Notes: generated by a model from the sequence alone, not told the origin. Shown: positions 5,907-13,817, numbered from the stretch's first letter. The stretch is DNA of 16,059 nucleotides from an uncultured Holophagaceae bacterium (GCA_903876615.1 CAIRAS010000237.1:1-16059); one strand, 5' to 3'. Translations and numbers: made by a program.

Positions 5907-7537
5907 TGATTTCGTTCTCCAGTGTCAGCAAGCAGTACGGCCGGCAGGTGCTCTTCATCGAAGCGGACTTCCAGCTCAACCCGGGCGAGAAGGTGGGCCT
6001 CGTGGGGCCCAACGGCGCCGGCAAGTCCACGCTGTTCCGCATGATCATGGGGGAGGAGTCGCCGGATGACGGCACCGTCAGCCTGCCGAAGAAGCTCACC
6101 CTCGGCTACTTCCGGCAGGAGGTGGACGAGATGTCCGGGCGCTCCGTGCTGGACGAGGCCATCGCGGGCAGTGGCCGCCTGGGCGACTTGCACCACGAGC
6201 TCACGGACCTGGAGCACGCCCTCTCCGATCCGGCGCGGGCCGACGAGCTGGAGGCCATCCTGGACCGTTTCGGTCACGTGCAGGAGGAATACCAGCACAT
6301 GGGCGGCTACGAGCTGGAGGCCCGGGCCCGGGCCTGCCTGCAGGGCCTCGGCTTCGAGGAGGACCAGATCGACGGCGATGTGGGCGCCCTCTCCGGCGGC
6401 TGGAAGATGCGCGTCGCCATGGCCAAGGTGCTGCTCGGCAACTTCGACGTGCTGCTCATGGACGAGCCCACCAACCACCTGGATATCGAATCGATCCTGT
6501 GGCTCGAGACCTTCCTCAAGACCGTGTCCTCGACCCTGCTCATGACCTCCCACGACCGGGACTTCATGAACCGCGTGGTGACCAAGGTGTTGGAGATCGA
6601 TGGCGGCGACATCGTCACCTACTCCGGCAACTACGACTTCTACGTGCGGGAGCGGGAGACGCGGGAGGCCAACCAGGAGGCCGCCTACGCCCGCCAGCAG
6701 GCGAAGCTCGCCAAGGAGCAGCGCTTCATCGAGCGGTTCTCCGCCCACGCCGCCAAGGCCGCCCAGGTGCAGAGCCGCGTGAAGGCCCTGGACAAGATCG
6801 AGCGCATCGAAGCGCCCCGCCGGCGCCAGGTGGTGAAGTGGAACTTCCGCCTCCCCGGCCGGTCCGGCGATGACGTGGTGATGCTCGAGGGCGTCTGCAA
6901 GGCCTACGGCTCCCGCCGCATCTACAACCAGTTCGCCTTCCACATCCGCCGCGGCGAGCGCTGGTGCGTCATGGGCAAGAACGGCGCCGGCAAGTCCACC
7001 CTGCTGAAGATGGTGGCCGGAGCCATCCAGCCCGACGCGGGCACGGTCCGCCTGGGTGCCAGCCTGAAGCTCGGCTACTTCTCCCAGCAGGCCCTGGACC
7101 TGCTGAACCCGGACCTCACGGTGCTGGAGCAGATGCAGCAGGACTTCCCCATGGAGGGGCTCGGGGTGCTGCGGAACCTCCTGGGCGCCTTCCAGTTCAC
7201 CGGGGACGACGTGGACAAGAAGGTGCGCGCCCTGTCCGGCGGCGAGAAGTCCCGGCTGGTCATGGCGCTGATGCTGCTGGATCCCCCGAACTTCCTGGTG
7301 CTGGACGAGCCCACGAACCACCTGGACCTGGCCACCAAGGAGATGCTCATCGAAGCGCTCAAGGACTTCGAGGGCACCATGCTCTTCGTCTCCCACGATC
7401 GCGCCTTCCTGCGCGGCCTCGCGAACCGCGTGCTCGAGCTGGCGGTGGAGGAGCACGAAGAGCCCGCCCTCTTCGGCGGCTCCTACGCCGAGTACGTCGA
7501 GCGCACCGGTCACGAAGCCCCCGGCGTGCACAACTAA
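5906..7537 (+). CDS. ABC-F family ATPase (ribosome-associated type), 543 aa
   Basis: The ATG overlaps the upstream stop codon as TGATG, so translation is probably coupled. Two full ABC cassettes are present. Cassette 1 has Walker A GPNGAGKST (34-42), signature LSGGW (162-166) and DEPTNHLD (186-193). Cassette 2 has GKNGAGKST (357-365), LSGGEKSR (443-450) and DEPTNHLD (467-474). Between them is a basic helical linker (about 245-305, with REANQEAAYARQQAKLAKEQ and AAQVQSRVKALDKIERIE). There are no membrane helices. This layout defines ABC-F proteins, which act on the ribosome as translation factors or in antibiotic protection rather than as transporters. The linker looks more like the housekeeping YheS/Uup/ABCF3 side than a long-loop resistance protein, but the subgroup cannot be fixed by eye. 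It ends 290 bases before the convergent pseudouridine synthase gene. Confidence 0.93.
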   Translation: MISFSSVSKQYGRQVLFIEADFQLNPGEKVGLVGPNGAGKSTLFRMIMGEESPDDGTVSLPKKLTLGYFRQEVDEMSGRSVLDEAIAGSGRLGDLHHELTDLEHALSDPARADELEAILDRFGHVQEEYQHMGGYELEARARACLQGLGFEEDQIDGDVGALSGGWKMRVAMAKVLLGNFDVLLMDEPTNHLDIESILWLETFLKTVSSTLLMTSHDRDFMNRVVTKVLEIDGGDIVTYSGNYDFYVRERETREANQEAAYARQQAKLAKEQRFIERFSAHAAKAAQVQSRVKALDKIERIEAPRRRQVVKWNFRLPGRSGDDVVMLEGVCKAYGSRRIYNQFAFHIRRGERWCVMGKNGAGKSTLLKMVAGAIQPDAGTVRLGASLKLGYFSQQALDLLNPDLTVLEQMQQDFPMEGLGVLRNLLGAFQFTGDDVDKKVRALSGGEKSRLVMALMLLDPPNFLVLDEPTNHLDLATKEMLIEALKDFEGTMLFVSHDRAFLRGLANRVLELAVEEHEEPALFGGSYAEYVERTGHEAPGVHN

Positions 7538-7564
7538 AGCGGCAACGCGGCCGAAGGGCTGCTT

Positions 7565-7807
7565 AACCGCAGGTGCCACAGATGGCACAGATGAGGCCTA
7601 AACGAGGTCCCCCTCTCCAGAGCTCTGGAAGCCCGTCTATGCCTTGTCTTTATCCCCGTTCATCCCCGTCCATCCCCGTCCATCCCCGGCAAAATCCTTT
7701 TGGCCACAGATGATGGCCCCCCGGTTGATACACGGAACGGCGCTGATTCCCATGTAGGGATGTGCACCGGCAAAGGACTTTTATAGCCGGGGATGGACGG
7801 GGATGAA
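7565..7807. repeat. Intergenic repeat element, copy 2 (ATCCCCGTCC units)
   Basis: The 290-base gap between the convergent ABC-F and pseudouridine synthase genes is nearly filled by repeats. Positions 7651-7690 hold four tandem 10-base units (TATCCCCGTT, CATCCCCGTC twice, CATCCCCGGC). Their inverted counterpart is at 7786-7807 (GCCGGGGATGGACGGGGATGAA), pairing with 7669-7690 with one mismatch around a loop of 95 bases. Next to the arms are AAAATCCTTTTGG (7691-7703) and, inverted, AAAGGACTTTTATA (7773-7786). Near 7567-7592 the phrase GGTGCCACAGATGGCACAGATG shows the same 10-base rhythm. It may end both transcripts, but the wide loop and family likeness suggest a mobile or spreading intergenic element. 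No gene is seen. Confidence 0.75.
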
Positions 7808-7827
7808 AAGCCAGAGCATATGAAGCC

Positions 7828-8733
7828 TCACCGGCGCACGCGCAGGACTGGCGGCGGCTCGCAGGTGAGGACGAGCCAGGCGCCGGTGCGGGGGTGGGCC
7901 AGCTCGAGGCGGTGGGCGTGGAGGCGGTAGCCGGGATCGCCGGGCAGGGCGGTGGTGCCGGGCAGAGGTACGCCGCCGGGGCCGTAGAGGGGGTCGCCCA
8001 CCAGCGGGTGGCCGGCCCAGGCCAGGTGGATGCGGATCTGGTGGGGACGGCCGGTGCGGATCTCCACGTCCAGCAGGGACTCCCCGGGGCGGCGCTCCAG
8101 CACGGTCACGTGGCTCTCGGAGGGGCGTCCACCGGGCGAAGCCGCGTGGAGGAAGCTGAGGGGCGCGTAGGGCACCTGACCGATGGGGGCCGTGACCGCG
8201 AAGGCGTCGAGATCCGGCTGACCGCTGCAGAGGGCGCGGTAGACCTTGCGGGTGCGCGGGTCGCTGAAGGCCGCCTGGAGCGGCTGCCGCGCCGCGACGG
8301 TGCGGGCGAAGAGCACCAGGCCCGAGGTGCCCCGCCCCAGGCGGTGCATGGGGCTGGCCTCGGGCACCCGCCGGCGCACCAGGGCCAGCAGGGTGTGCTC
8401 CAGGAACTCGCCCCCTGCGGGCAGGGTCGGCAGGCCGCTGGGCTTGGCCACGGCGAGCAGGTCTGCGTCTTCGTAGAGGACCGCCGTGGCGAGGGGGACC
8501 TCGGGCTCGACCCAGGGGGGGCGGAGCCAGCTGAGCTGCTGGCCGGCCCGGAGCAGCTCGTCGGCCAGGGCGGAGCGGTCGCCGATGAACACCTGACCCC
8601 GCTCGATGCGCTCCTGCCACTCGGCCAGGGAGGCCAGGGGGAACCGGTGCGCCAGATGGGCCAGCACGGTCCAGCCGACCGCCGCTTGGCTGATCTGCTC
8701 CCCATGGCGGTATCCCTGATTGCTGTTCGGCAT
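7828..8733 (-). CDS. RluA-family pseudouridine synthase homologue lacking the catalytic Asp, 301 aa
   Basis: The start is ATG at 8731-8733. Residues about 15-72 resemble an S4 RNA-binding domain (SLAEWQERIERGQVFIGD), and about 83-290 form the RluA-type catalytic domain: YEDADLLAVAKPSGLPT (88-104), MHRLGRGTSGLVLFAR (129-144), KVYRAL (168-173), RTGRPHQIRIHLAWAGHPLVGDPLYG and LHAHRLEL near the end. RluA enzymes isomerise uridines in rRNA or tRNA, with the Asp of HRLD as the essential nucleophile. Here it is Gly133 (codon GGG on the minus strand). The other family motifs look intact, so the gene is not decaying. Either this is a subgroup with another mechanism or it binds RNA without catalysis. 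It lies 41 bases downstream of the first haem receptor gene on the same strand and may be co-transcribed. Confidence 0.88.
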   Translation of the reverse strand: MPNSNQGYRHGEQISQAAVGWTVLAHLAHRFPLASLAEWQERIERGQVFIGDRSALADELLRAGQQLSWLRPPWVEPEVPLATAVLYEDADLLAVAKPSGLPTLPAGGEFLEHTLLALVRRRVPEASPMHRLGRGTSGLVLFARTVAARQPLQAAFSDPRTRKVYRALCSGQPDLDAFAVTAPIGQVPYAPLSFLHAASPGGRPSESHVTVLERRPGESLLDVEIRTGRPHQIRIHLAWAGHPLVGDPLYGPGGVPLPGTTALPGDPGYRLHAHRLELAHPRTGAWLVLTCEPPPVLRVRR

Positions 8734-8760
8734 GCGCTTCCCGGCGCCGCCAGGAAGCGC
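8734..8760 (-). promoter_or_regulatory. Strong hairpin covering the ribosome-binding site of the pseudouridine synthase gene
   Basis: On the minus strand GCGCTTCCTGGC-GGC-GCCGGGAAGCGC forms a 12-base-pair stem (one G-U pair) with a 3-base loop, directly touching the ATG. The only Shine-Dalgarno-like bases (GGGAA) are in its 3' arm. It could block translation unless opened, or act as a processing or termination signal after the receptor gene. Confidence 0.5.
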
Positions 8761-8774
8761 CCGGCGGCCCTGGA

Positions 8775-10310
8775 TTATCGCAGCTTGAACCGCTGCACGG
8801 TCTCCTTGAGGCTCTCGGCCACCCGCGACAGATCCTCGGAGGTCCGCGCCACTTCCTGGACCGTGGCTGCCAGCTGATGGGTGGCCGTGGCGTTCTGTTC
8901 CAGCCGGGTCGCGGTCTGGTTCATCATGCGGCTCACTTCCTGGCTGGTTCGGGCCTGGCCCTGGCTGAGGCCGCTGATGTCGTGGATGTTGCTGGAGACC
9001 TGGGAAATCCGGTCCCGGATCGCCTCCAGGTGGTGCAGGGTGACGTCCACACTGGTGGCGCCTTCAGCCACGGCGTCCTGCATGGCGTGGATGGTCTCCT
9101 CGATCTCCTTGGCGCTCTGGCCGCTGCGCTCGGCGAGGATGCGCACCTCTTCGGCGACCACGGCAAAGCCCTTGCCCTGGGCGCCGGCCTTGGCCGCCTC
9201 GATGGCGGCGTTCAGCGAGAGCAGGTTGGTCTGCCGGGCGATGCCCTGGATCACCTTCACGGCCTGGACGATGCGGGCGGTGGCCTGCTGGATGGCCCCC
9301 ATGCCCTGAGCCGTGCCCCGGCCCGTCTCGGCGCCGCGATCCGTGTCCTGCACGGCCTCCTCGGCCTTGGTGCCGGTCTGCTGGGTGTGGTTGGCCATGG
9401 ACTCCACGTTGGCGTCCAGCTGCCGCAGGGCCTCCAGGACTTCCCGCCCCGCCTGGCGCAGCGCCTCGCCCACGCGGGCCGTCTCCTGGACGGTGGCGTT
9501 CATCTGGTCCGCACTGGCGGCCAGCTCGGTGCTGCCCGAGGCCACCTGCTCGGAGGCCTGGCCCATGCTGCCCAGAGCCTGGTTGAGGTCAGTCACCATG
9601 CGGTTGAAGGTCTCGGCCACCCGACCGATCTCGTCCTGGCTTTCCACGGGTGCCCGCACGGTCATGTCGCCGCCCGCGACCTTGGCGATGGTCTCCGAGA
9701 GGTGCTCCAGCGGCGTGAGGATGGCGGTCTTCACCCGGCGGGTGATGATGCCGCTGATCACGAGCAGCAGGGCCGCCCCGCCGAGAATGGAGATGAGCCG
9801 GATGTTGCGCTGGGTGCGGTAGAGGCCGGCCGTGGACTTGGAGACCCCGAAGGCCGCCACCAGCTCGCCGGAGGGGCGGCCCTTGAAGGTCTCAATGCCG
9901 AAGGCGGAGTGGCACTGGATGCAGGAATCCTTGTTTCGTCCGGGGCTGAGCACGTAGATGCGGGGCTCGCCCTTGGCATCGGTATAGGTGAGCACGCGCT
10001 GCTCGGAGGCCGGGTTGCTGGCGAAGAAGGCGAGGCTGGTCCGCTCGAAGGCTTCGGCGGCCCGGTCGCCGGTGTACTGCCCCTCCCGGACCCGGTGGAA
10101 GTCCAGGCCGCGGCTGCGGCAGTAGTCCTCAGCGTCCGCATGGAACATGGACCGGGAGGCCACTGCCAGGGAGGTCAGCTGCTCCTCGAAGGCCAGTTCC
10201 GCCTGCGAGGTCTGGGTGGCGCTGACGCCCCAGATGACGGCCCCAATGAGGGCGGCCAGAGACAGGGCCACGGGCAGAAAGAATTTGAGGGCCAATCCCT
10301 TGCGGTTCAT
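8775..10310 (-). CDS. Methyl-accepting chemotaxis protein with periplasmic c-type haem domain (receptor 1), 511 aa
   Basis: The start is ATG 10308-10310, with GGGAG 8 bases upstream. Layout: cytoplasmic N-tip, membrane helix 1 (about 10-30), periplasmic sensor (about 31-170), membrane helix 2 (about 172-190), HAMP (about 191-243), and cytoplasmic signalling coiled coil (about 250-511). The sensor contains CIQCH (130-134), a covalent haem c site, plus Cys64 in EDYCRSRG and His57/His72. It resembles DUF3365/Tll0287-type haem domains. The signalling hairpin tip ([34 protein letters not shown], 357-390) identifies an MCP, which would pass a redox or ligand signal to CheW/CheA. There is no C-terminal pentapeptide for CheR/CheB; it ends QRFKLR. 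It is last of three tandem paralogues, and a 247-base gap upstream suggests its own promoter. Confidence 0.93.
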   Translation of the reverse strand: MNRKGLALKFFLPVALSLAALIGAVIWGVSATQTSQAELAFEEQLTSLAVASRSMFHADAEDYCRSRGLDFHRVREGQYTGDRAAEAFERTSLAFFASNPASEQRVLTYTDAKGEPRIYVLSPGRNKDSCIQCHSAFGIETFKGRPSGELVAAFGVSKSTAGLYRTQRNIRLISILGGAALLLVISGIITRRVKTAILTPLEHLSETIAKVAGGDMTVRAPVESQDEIGRVAETFNRMVTDLNQALGSMGQASEQVASGSTELAASADQMNATVQETARVGEALRQAGREVLEALRQLDANVESMANHTQQTGTKAEEAVQDTDRGAETGRGTAQGMGAIQQATARIVQAVKVIQGIARQTNLLSLNAAIEAAKAGAQGKGFAVVAEEVRILAERSGQSAKEIEETIHAMQDAVAEGATSVDVTLHHLEAIRDRISQVSSNIHDISGLSQGQARTSQEVSRMMNQTATRLEQNATATHQLAATVQEVARTSEDLSRVAESLKETVQRFKLR

Positions 10311-10402
10311 GAGTCGTACTCCCTACCAGGCGGATCCGGGGACCAACCAGGGCATCGACTCAGAAGACCAAGAGGTTGAGTTGTGGCCAAAGGCAAATCA
10401 GC

Positions 10403-10516
10403 CACCGATGGACACCGATGAACACCGATAAAGGGATGATAAAAAAAGATACTGATCTATTTCAGTTCCTTCTTTATCAGCTTTTAATCAGCATTTATCG
10501 GTGTTCATCGGTGGTT
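10403..10516. repeat. Intergenic inverted repeat, copy 3 (ACCGATGAAC units)
   Basis: Left arm 10413-10432 (CACCGATGAACACCGATAAA) and right arm 10494-10513 pair perfectly over 20 bases around a 61-base AT-rich loop. The left side continues the 10-base rhythm with another CACCGATGGA at 10403-10412. Read as ATCGGTGTTCATCGGTG, it has the same skeleton as copy 2 (ATCCCCGTTCATCCCCG). AAAAAGCTTTTTTTT (10517-10531) follows and could end the transcript of receptor 2. The surrounding 10311-10557 gap holds no gene. Confidence 0.8.
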
Positions 10517-10557
10517 AAAAAGCTTTTTTTTGAAACCACGGTGGCGGTCTCGGGGCC

Positions 10558-12093
10558 TCAGCGCAGCCGGAAGCGCTGGACGGTGGCTTTCAGGCTTTCG
10601 GCCACCTGGGCCAGGTCTTCGGAGGTCCGGGCGATCTCTTCCACGGTGGCGGCCAGCTCATGGGTGCCGGTGGCGTTCTGGTCCAGCCGGGACGAGGTCT
10701 GGTTCATCATCTCGCCCACCTTCTGGCTGGTCTGCGCCTGGTCCTGGCTGAGGGTCCCGATCTCGTGGATGTTGTCCGAGACCTGGGAGATGCGGCTCCG
10801 GATGGCTTCCAGGTGGCGGAGGGTGACGTCCACGCTGGTCGAACCCCCGTTCACGGCGTCCAGCATGGCCTGGATGGTGTCCTCGATCTCCTTGGCGCTC
10901 TGGCGGCTGCGCTCGGCCAGCTTGCGGACTTCATCGGCCACCACGGCGAAGCCCTTGCCCATGCTCCCGGCCTTGGCGGCCTCGATGGCCGCGTTGAGGG
11001 ACAGCAGGTTGGTCTGGCGGGCGATGTCCTGGATCACCTTGACGGTCTGGACGATGCGGGAGGTGGCCTGCTGGATGGCCTCCATGCCCTGGGCGGTGGC
11101 CCGCCCCGTCTCGGCGCCGCGGTCCGTGTCCTGGACGGCCTCGTCGGTCCGCAGGCTGGTCTGGCGGGAGTGTTCGGTCATGGCCTCCACGTTGGTGTCG
11201 AGCTTGTGCAGGGCGTTCAGCACGTCGCGTCCAGACTGCCGCAGGTCCTCGCCCACCCGGGCGGTCTCCTGCACGGTCAGGCTCATCTGCTCAGCGCTGG
11301 AGGCCAGCTCAGTGCTGCCCGAGGCCACCCGGTCCGAGGCCAGGCTCATGCTGCCCAGGGCCTGGTTCAGGTCCGAGACCATGCCGTTGAAGGTCCCGGC
11401 CAGCTGGCCGATCTCGTCATCACTTTCTACGGGCGCCTTGGCGGTCATGTTGCCGGTGGCCACCTCGGCGATGGCACTGGAGAGTTTGCCCAGGGGCTTG
11501 AGCATGGAGGCCCGCACCTGGTAGAAGACGATGGCGGCGATGGCCAGCAGCAGAGTCAGACCGCCGACCACGGAGAGGAGCTGCAGGTTCCGCTGGGAGC
11601 GGTAGAGCTCGGCCGTGGAGACAGAGACGCCGAAGGTGGCGACCAGGTCCCCGGCTGAGCGGCCGGTGAAGGCCTCCATGCCAAAGGCGCCGTGGCAGTT
11701 GATGCAGACGTCCTTGAGGCGGCCCGGAGTGAGCACGTAGAGGCGGGGATCACCCTTCTCGTCCTTGAAGCGGCGTACGAGCTTCAGGGCGGCGGGATTG
11801 GCGGCGAAGTGGGCGTAGGCTTCCCGCTCCATGCCCGCCGCGACGGCATCCGGGGAGGCCTTGCCTTCGCGGACGCGGTGGAAGGTCATGCCCCGGCTGG
11901 TGCAGTATTCCCGAGCCTCGGCGTGGATCATGAAGCGCGAGGCCAGGGCCAGGGAGGTCAGGTGCTCCTCGAAGCCCTGTTCCGCCTGGGCGGTCTGATA
12001 GGAACTCACCCCCCAGATCACGGCGCCCAGCAAGGCGGCCAGGGCCAGGGCCACGGGCAGGATGAACTTGAAGGCCAATCCCTTGTTTTTCAT
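10558..12093 (-). CDS. Methyl-accepting chemotaxis protein with periplasmic c-type haem domain (receptor 2), 511 aa
   Basis: The start is ATG 12091-12093, with GAGGAG about 8 bases upstream. It has the same architecture and exactly the same length as its neighbours: membrane helix 1 (about 10-30), periplasmic sensor with haem site CINCH (130-134) and Cys64 (REYCTSRGMTFHR), membrane helix 2 (about 172-191), HAMP, and signalling domain with the tip [26 protein letters not shown]. The periplasmic CxxCH requires the Sec system and cytochrome c maturation, neither seen here. It is visibly closer to receptor 3 than to receptor 1 (shared [27 protein letters not shown] and AGSMGKGF). Differences concentrate in the periplasmic part between residues 75 and 110, as expected if the receptors differ in haem environment or ligand. 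It lies 188 bases after receptor 3. Confidence 0.93.
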   Translation of the reverse strand: MKNKGLAFKFILPVALALAALLGAVIWGVSSYQTAQAEQGFEEHLTSLALASRFMIHAEAREYCTSRGMTFHRVREGKASPDAVAAGMEREAYAHFAANPAALKLVRRFKDEKGDPRLYVLTPGRLKDVCINCHGAFGMEAFTGRSAGDLVATFGVSVSTAELYRSQRNLQLLSVVGGLTLLLAIAAIVFYQVRASMLKPLGKLSSAIAEVATGNMTAKAPVESDDEIGQLAGTFNGMVSDLNQALGSMSLASDRVASGSTELASSAEQMSLTVQETARVGEDLRQSGRDVLNALHKLDTNVEAMTEHSRQTSLRTDEAVQDTDRGAETGRATAQGMEAIQQATSRIVQTVKVIQDIARQTNLLSLNAAIEAAKAGSMGKGFAVVADEVRKLAERSRQSAKEIEDTIQAMLDAVNGGSTSVDVTLRHLEAIRSRISQVSDNIHEIGTLSQDQAQTSQKVGEMMNQTSSRLDQNATGTHELAATVEEIARTSEDLAQVAESLKATVQRFRLR

Positions 12094-12226
12094 TCGGGCC
12101 GCTCCTCGTCAGGGTGGGGGATGGATTTGAGTGGCGTCATGCGTGGCGCGGTGCCGGTGAAAGACTCGAGGCCGGGACTCGACTGATAACGAATGGTGAA
12201 TTTACAAACGGCACTGTTTCGATAGA

Positions 12227-12253
12227 AGGTAAATATCGGTAGCAGGCAAATAT
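12227..12253. promoter_or_regulatory. Direct repeat in the AT-rich gap upstream of receptor 2
   Basis: AGGTAAATAT (12227-12236) and AGGCAAATAT (12244-12253) match in 9 of 10 bases with starts 17 bases apart, within the 188-base AT-rich gap between receptors 3 and 2. On the minus strand they lie about 135-160 bases upstream of the receptor 2 start. They could be a pair of regulator-binding sites; nothing more specific can be said. Confidence 0.3.
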
Positions 12254-12281
12254 GATTTCGGGACGAATGGGGTTCCCCGGG

Positions 12282-13817
12282 TCACTTCAACTTGAACCGC
12301 TCGACGGTTTCCCGGAGGTTTTCGGCCACCTGGGACAGGTCGTCCGAGGTCTTGGCGATCTCCACGACCGTGGCCGCCAGCTCATGGGTGGCCGTGGCGT
12401 TCTGGTCCAGCTGGAGGGTGGTCTCGCCCATCCTCCGGCCCACCTCCTGGCTGGTCTTGGCCTGGCCCTGGCTGAGGCTACCGATCTCCTCGATGCTGCT
12501 GGCCACCTGAGAGATCCGGTCCCGGATCGCCACGAGGTGCTGGAGGGTCACGTCCACGCTCTGGGAGCCCTGGGCCACGGCGTTCTGCATGGCCTGGATG
12601 GTGGCCTCGATCTCCTGGGCACTCTGTTCGCTGCGCTCGGCCAGCTTGCGGACCTCGTCGGCCACCACCGCGAATCCCTTGCCCATGCTCCCGGCCGTGG
12701 CGGCCTCGATGGCCGCGTTGAGGGACAGCAGGTTGGTCTGCCGGGCGATGTCCTGGATCACCTTGACGATCTCCACGATGCGGGAGGTGGCCTCCTGGAT
12801 GGCCTCCATGCCGCGGGCGGTGGCCCGACCCGTCTCGGCGCCACGGTCCGTGTCCAGCACCGCCTCCTGGGTGCGGAGGCCCGTCTCGCGGCCATGGCCC
12901 ACCGTGGACTCGATGTTGGCATCCAGCTGCCGGAGGGCCCCGAGGACTTCGCCCCCGGCTCGGCGCAGTTCCTCGCCCACCCGGGCGGTCTCCTGCACGG
13001 TCTGGCTCATCTCCTCGGCGCTCGAGGCCAGCTCGGTGCTGCCTGAGGCCACGCGGTCCGAGGCCAGGCGCATGCTGCCCAGGGCCCGGTTGAGGTCCGA
13101 CACCATGCCATTGAAGGTTCCGGCCAGTTGGCTGATCTCATCCTCGCTCTCCGCGGGGGCCACGACGGTCATGTCCCCGCCCGCCACCTGCCGGATCGCC
13201 CCGCCGAGGCGCTCCAGCGGGAGGAGCATGGAGACCTTGACCTGGCGAACGACGATGCCACCGATGAGGCCCAGCAGGGCCAGGCCGGTGATGGCGGAGA
13301 CGAGCTGCAGGATGCGCTGCCGCTGATAGAGCTCCGCCGTGGACATGGAGACGCCGAAGGAGGCCAGCAGCTCGCCGTTCTTCCGGCCCTTGAAGGATTC
13401 CATCCCGTTGGCAGAGTGGCAGTTCACGCAGGCATCCAGCTGCCGGCCGGGACTCAGGACGTACAACCGGGAGTCCCCCTTGGCATCCTCGAAGCGGCCG
13501 GTTCGCAGGTCGGCTTCGGGATGCTCGGCGAAGTGCCTCAGGCTGGCCCGCTCGAAGGTCTCCGCCGCAGGGTCCTTGGAGAGGTTCCCCTCCAGGACGC
13601 GGTGGAAGGTCATGCCCCGTCGCTTGCAGTAGTCCTCGGCCTCGCTGTGGATCATGAAGCGGGAGGCCACGGCCAGGGAGGAGAGGAGATCCTCGAAGGC
13701 CTTCTCGGACTGGGCGGTCTGGTAGGCGCTCACCCCCCAGATCACCGCCCCCAGCAGGCCAGCCAGGGCCAAGGTCACCGGAAGCATGAATTTGAAAGAC
13801 AGTCCCTTGCGATTCAT
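12282..13817 (-). CDS. Methyl-accepting chemotaxis protein with periplasmic c-type haem domain (receptor 3), 511 aa
   Basis: The frame is open to 13937, but the start is set at ATG 13815-13817: GAGGAG lies about 10 bases upstream, the product ([10 protein letters not shown]...) then aligns end to end with its two paralogues, and the extra 40 residues are Arg/Pro-rich. Membrane helix 1 is about 10-30; the periplasmic sensor has CVNCH (130-134) and Cys64 ([13 protein letters not shown]); membrane helix 2, HAMP and the signalling domain follow. The tip reads [12 protein letters not shown]: Thr374 replaces the Lys/Arg that MCPs normally carry there, through one base (ACG against AAG in receptor 2). 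It is the first of the three receptor genes in transcription order, 192 bases after ftcD, with two overlapping palindromes in that gap. Confidence 0.93.
   Translation of the reverse strand: MNRKGLSFKFMLPVTLALAGLLGAVIWGVSAYQTAQSEKAFEDLLSSLAVASRFMIHSEAEDYCKRRGMTFHRVLEGNLSKDPAAETFERASLRHFAEHPEADLRTGRFEDAKGDSRLYVLSPGRQLDACVNCHSANGMESFKGRKNGELLASFGVSMSTAELYQRQRILQLVSAITGLALLGLIGGIVVRQVKVSMLLPLERLGGAIRQVAGGDMTVVAPAESEDEISQLAGTFNGMVSDLNRALGSMRLASDRVASGSTELASSAEEMSQTVQETARVGEELRRAGGEVLGALRQLDANIESTVGHGRETGLRTQEAVLDTDRGAETGRATARGMEAIQEATSRIVEIVKVIQDIARQTNLLSLNAAIEAATAGSMGKGFAVVADEVRKLAERSEQSAQEIEATIQAMQNAVAQGSQSVDVTLQHLVAIRDRISQVASSIEEIGSLSQGQAKTSQEVGRRMGETTLQLDQNATATHELAATVVEIAKTSDDLSQVAENLRETVERFKLK

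Noticed and set aside
5906..7537. Antibiotic-resistance ABC-F
   Set aside because: The linker is not visibly of the long resistance type and no resistance or mobile context is present; a housekeeping ABC-F is the simpler reading.
5786..7588. 600-residue minus-strand frame
   Set aside because: It is antisense to the ABC-F gene, whose motifs are intact; its His/Gly/Leu/Val-rich composition is that of a GC-rich antisense shadow.
7651..7690. CRISPR-like array
   Set aside because: The units are 10 bases with no spacers and no cas genes nearby; it belongs to an inverted-repeat element.
8877..10379. 500-residue plus-strand frame and similar frames opposite the other receptors
   Set aside because: They mirror the three receptor genes; their apparent similarity to each other comes from the receptor paralogy.
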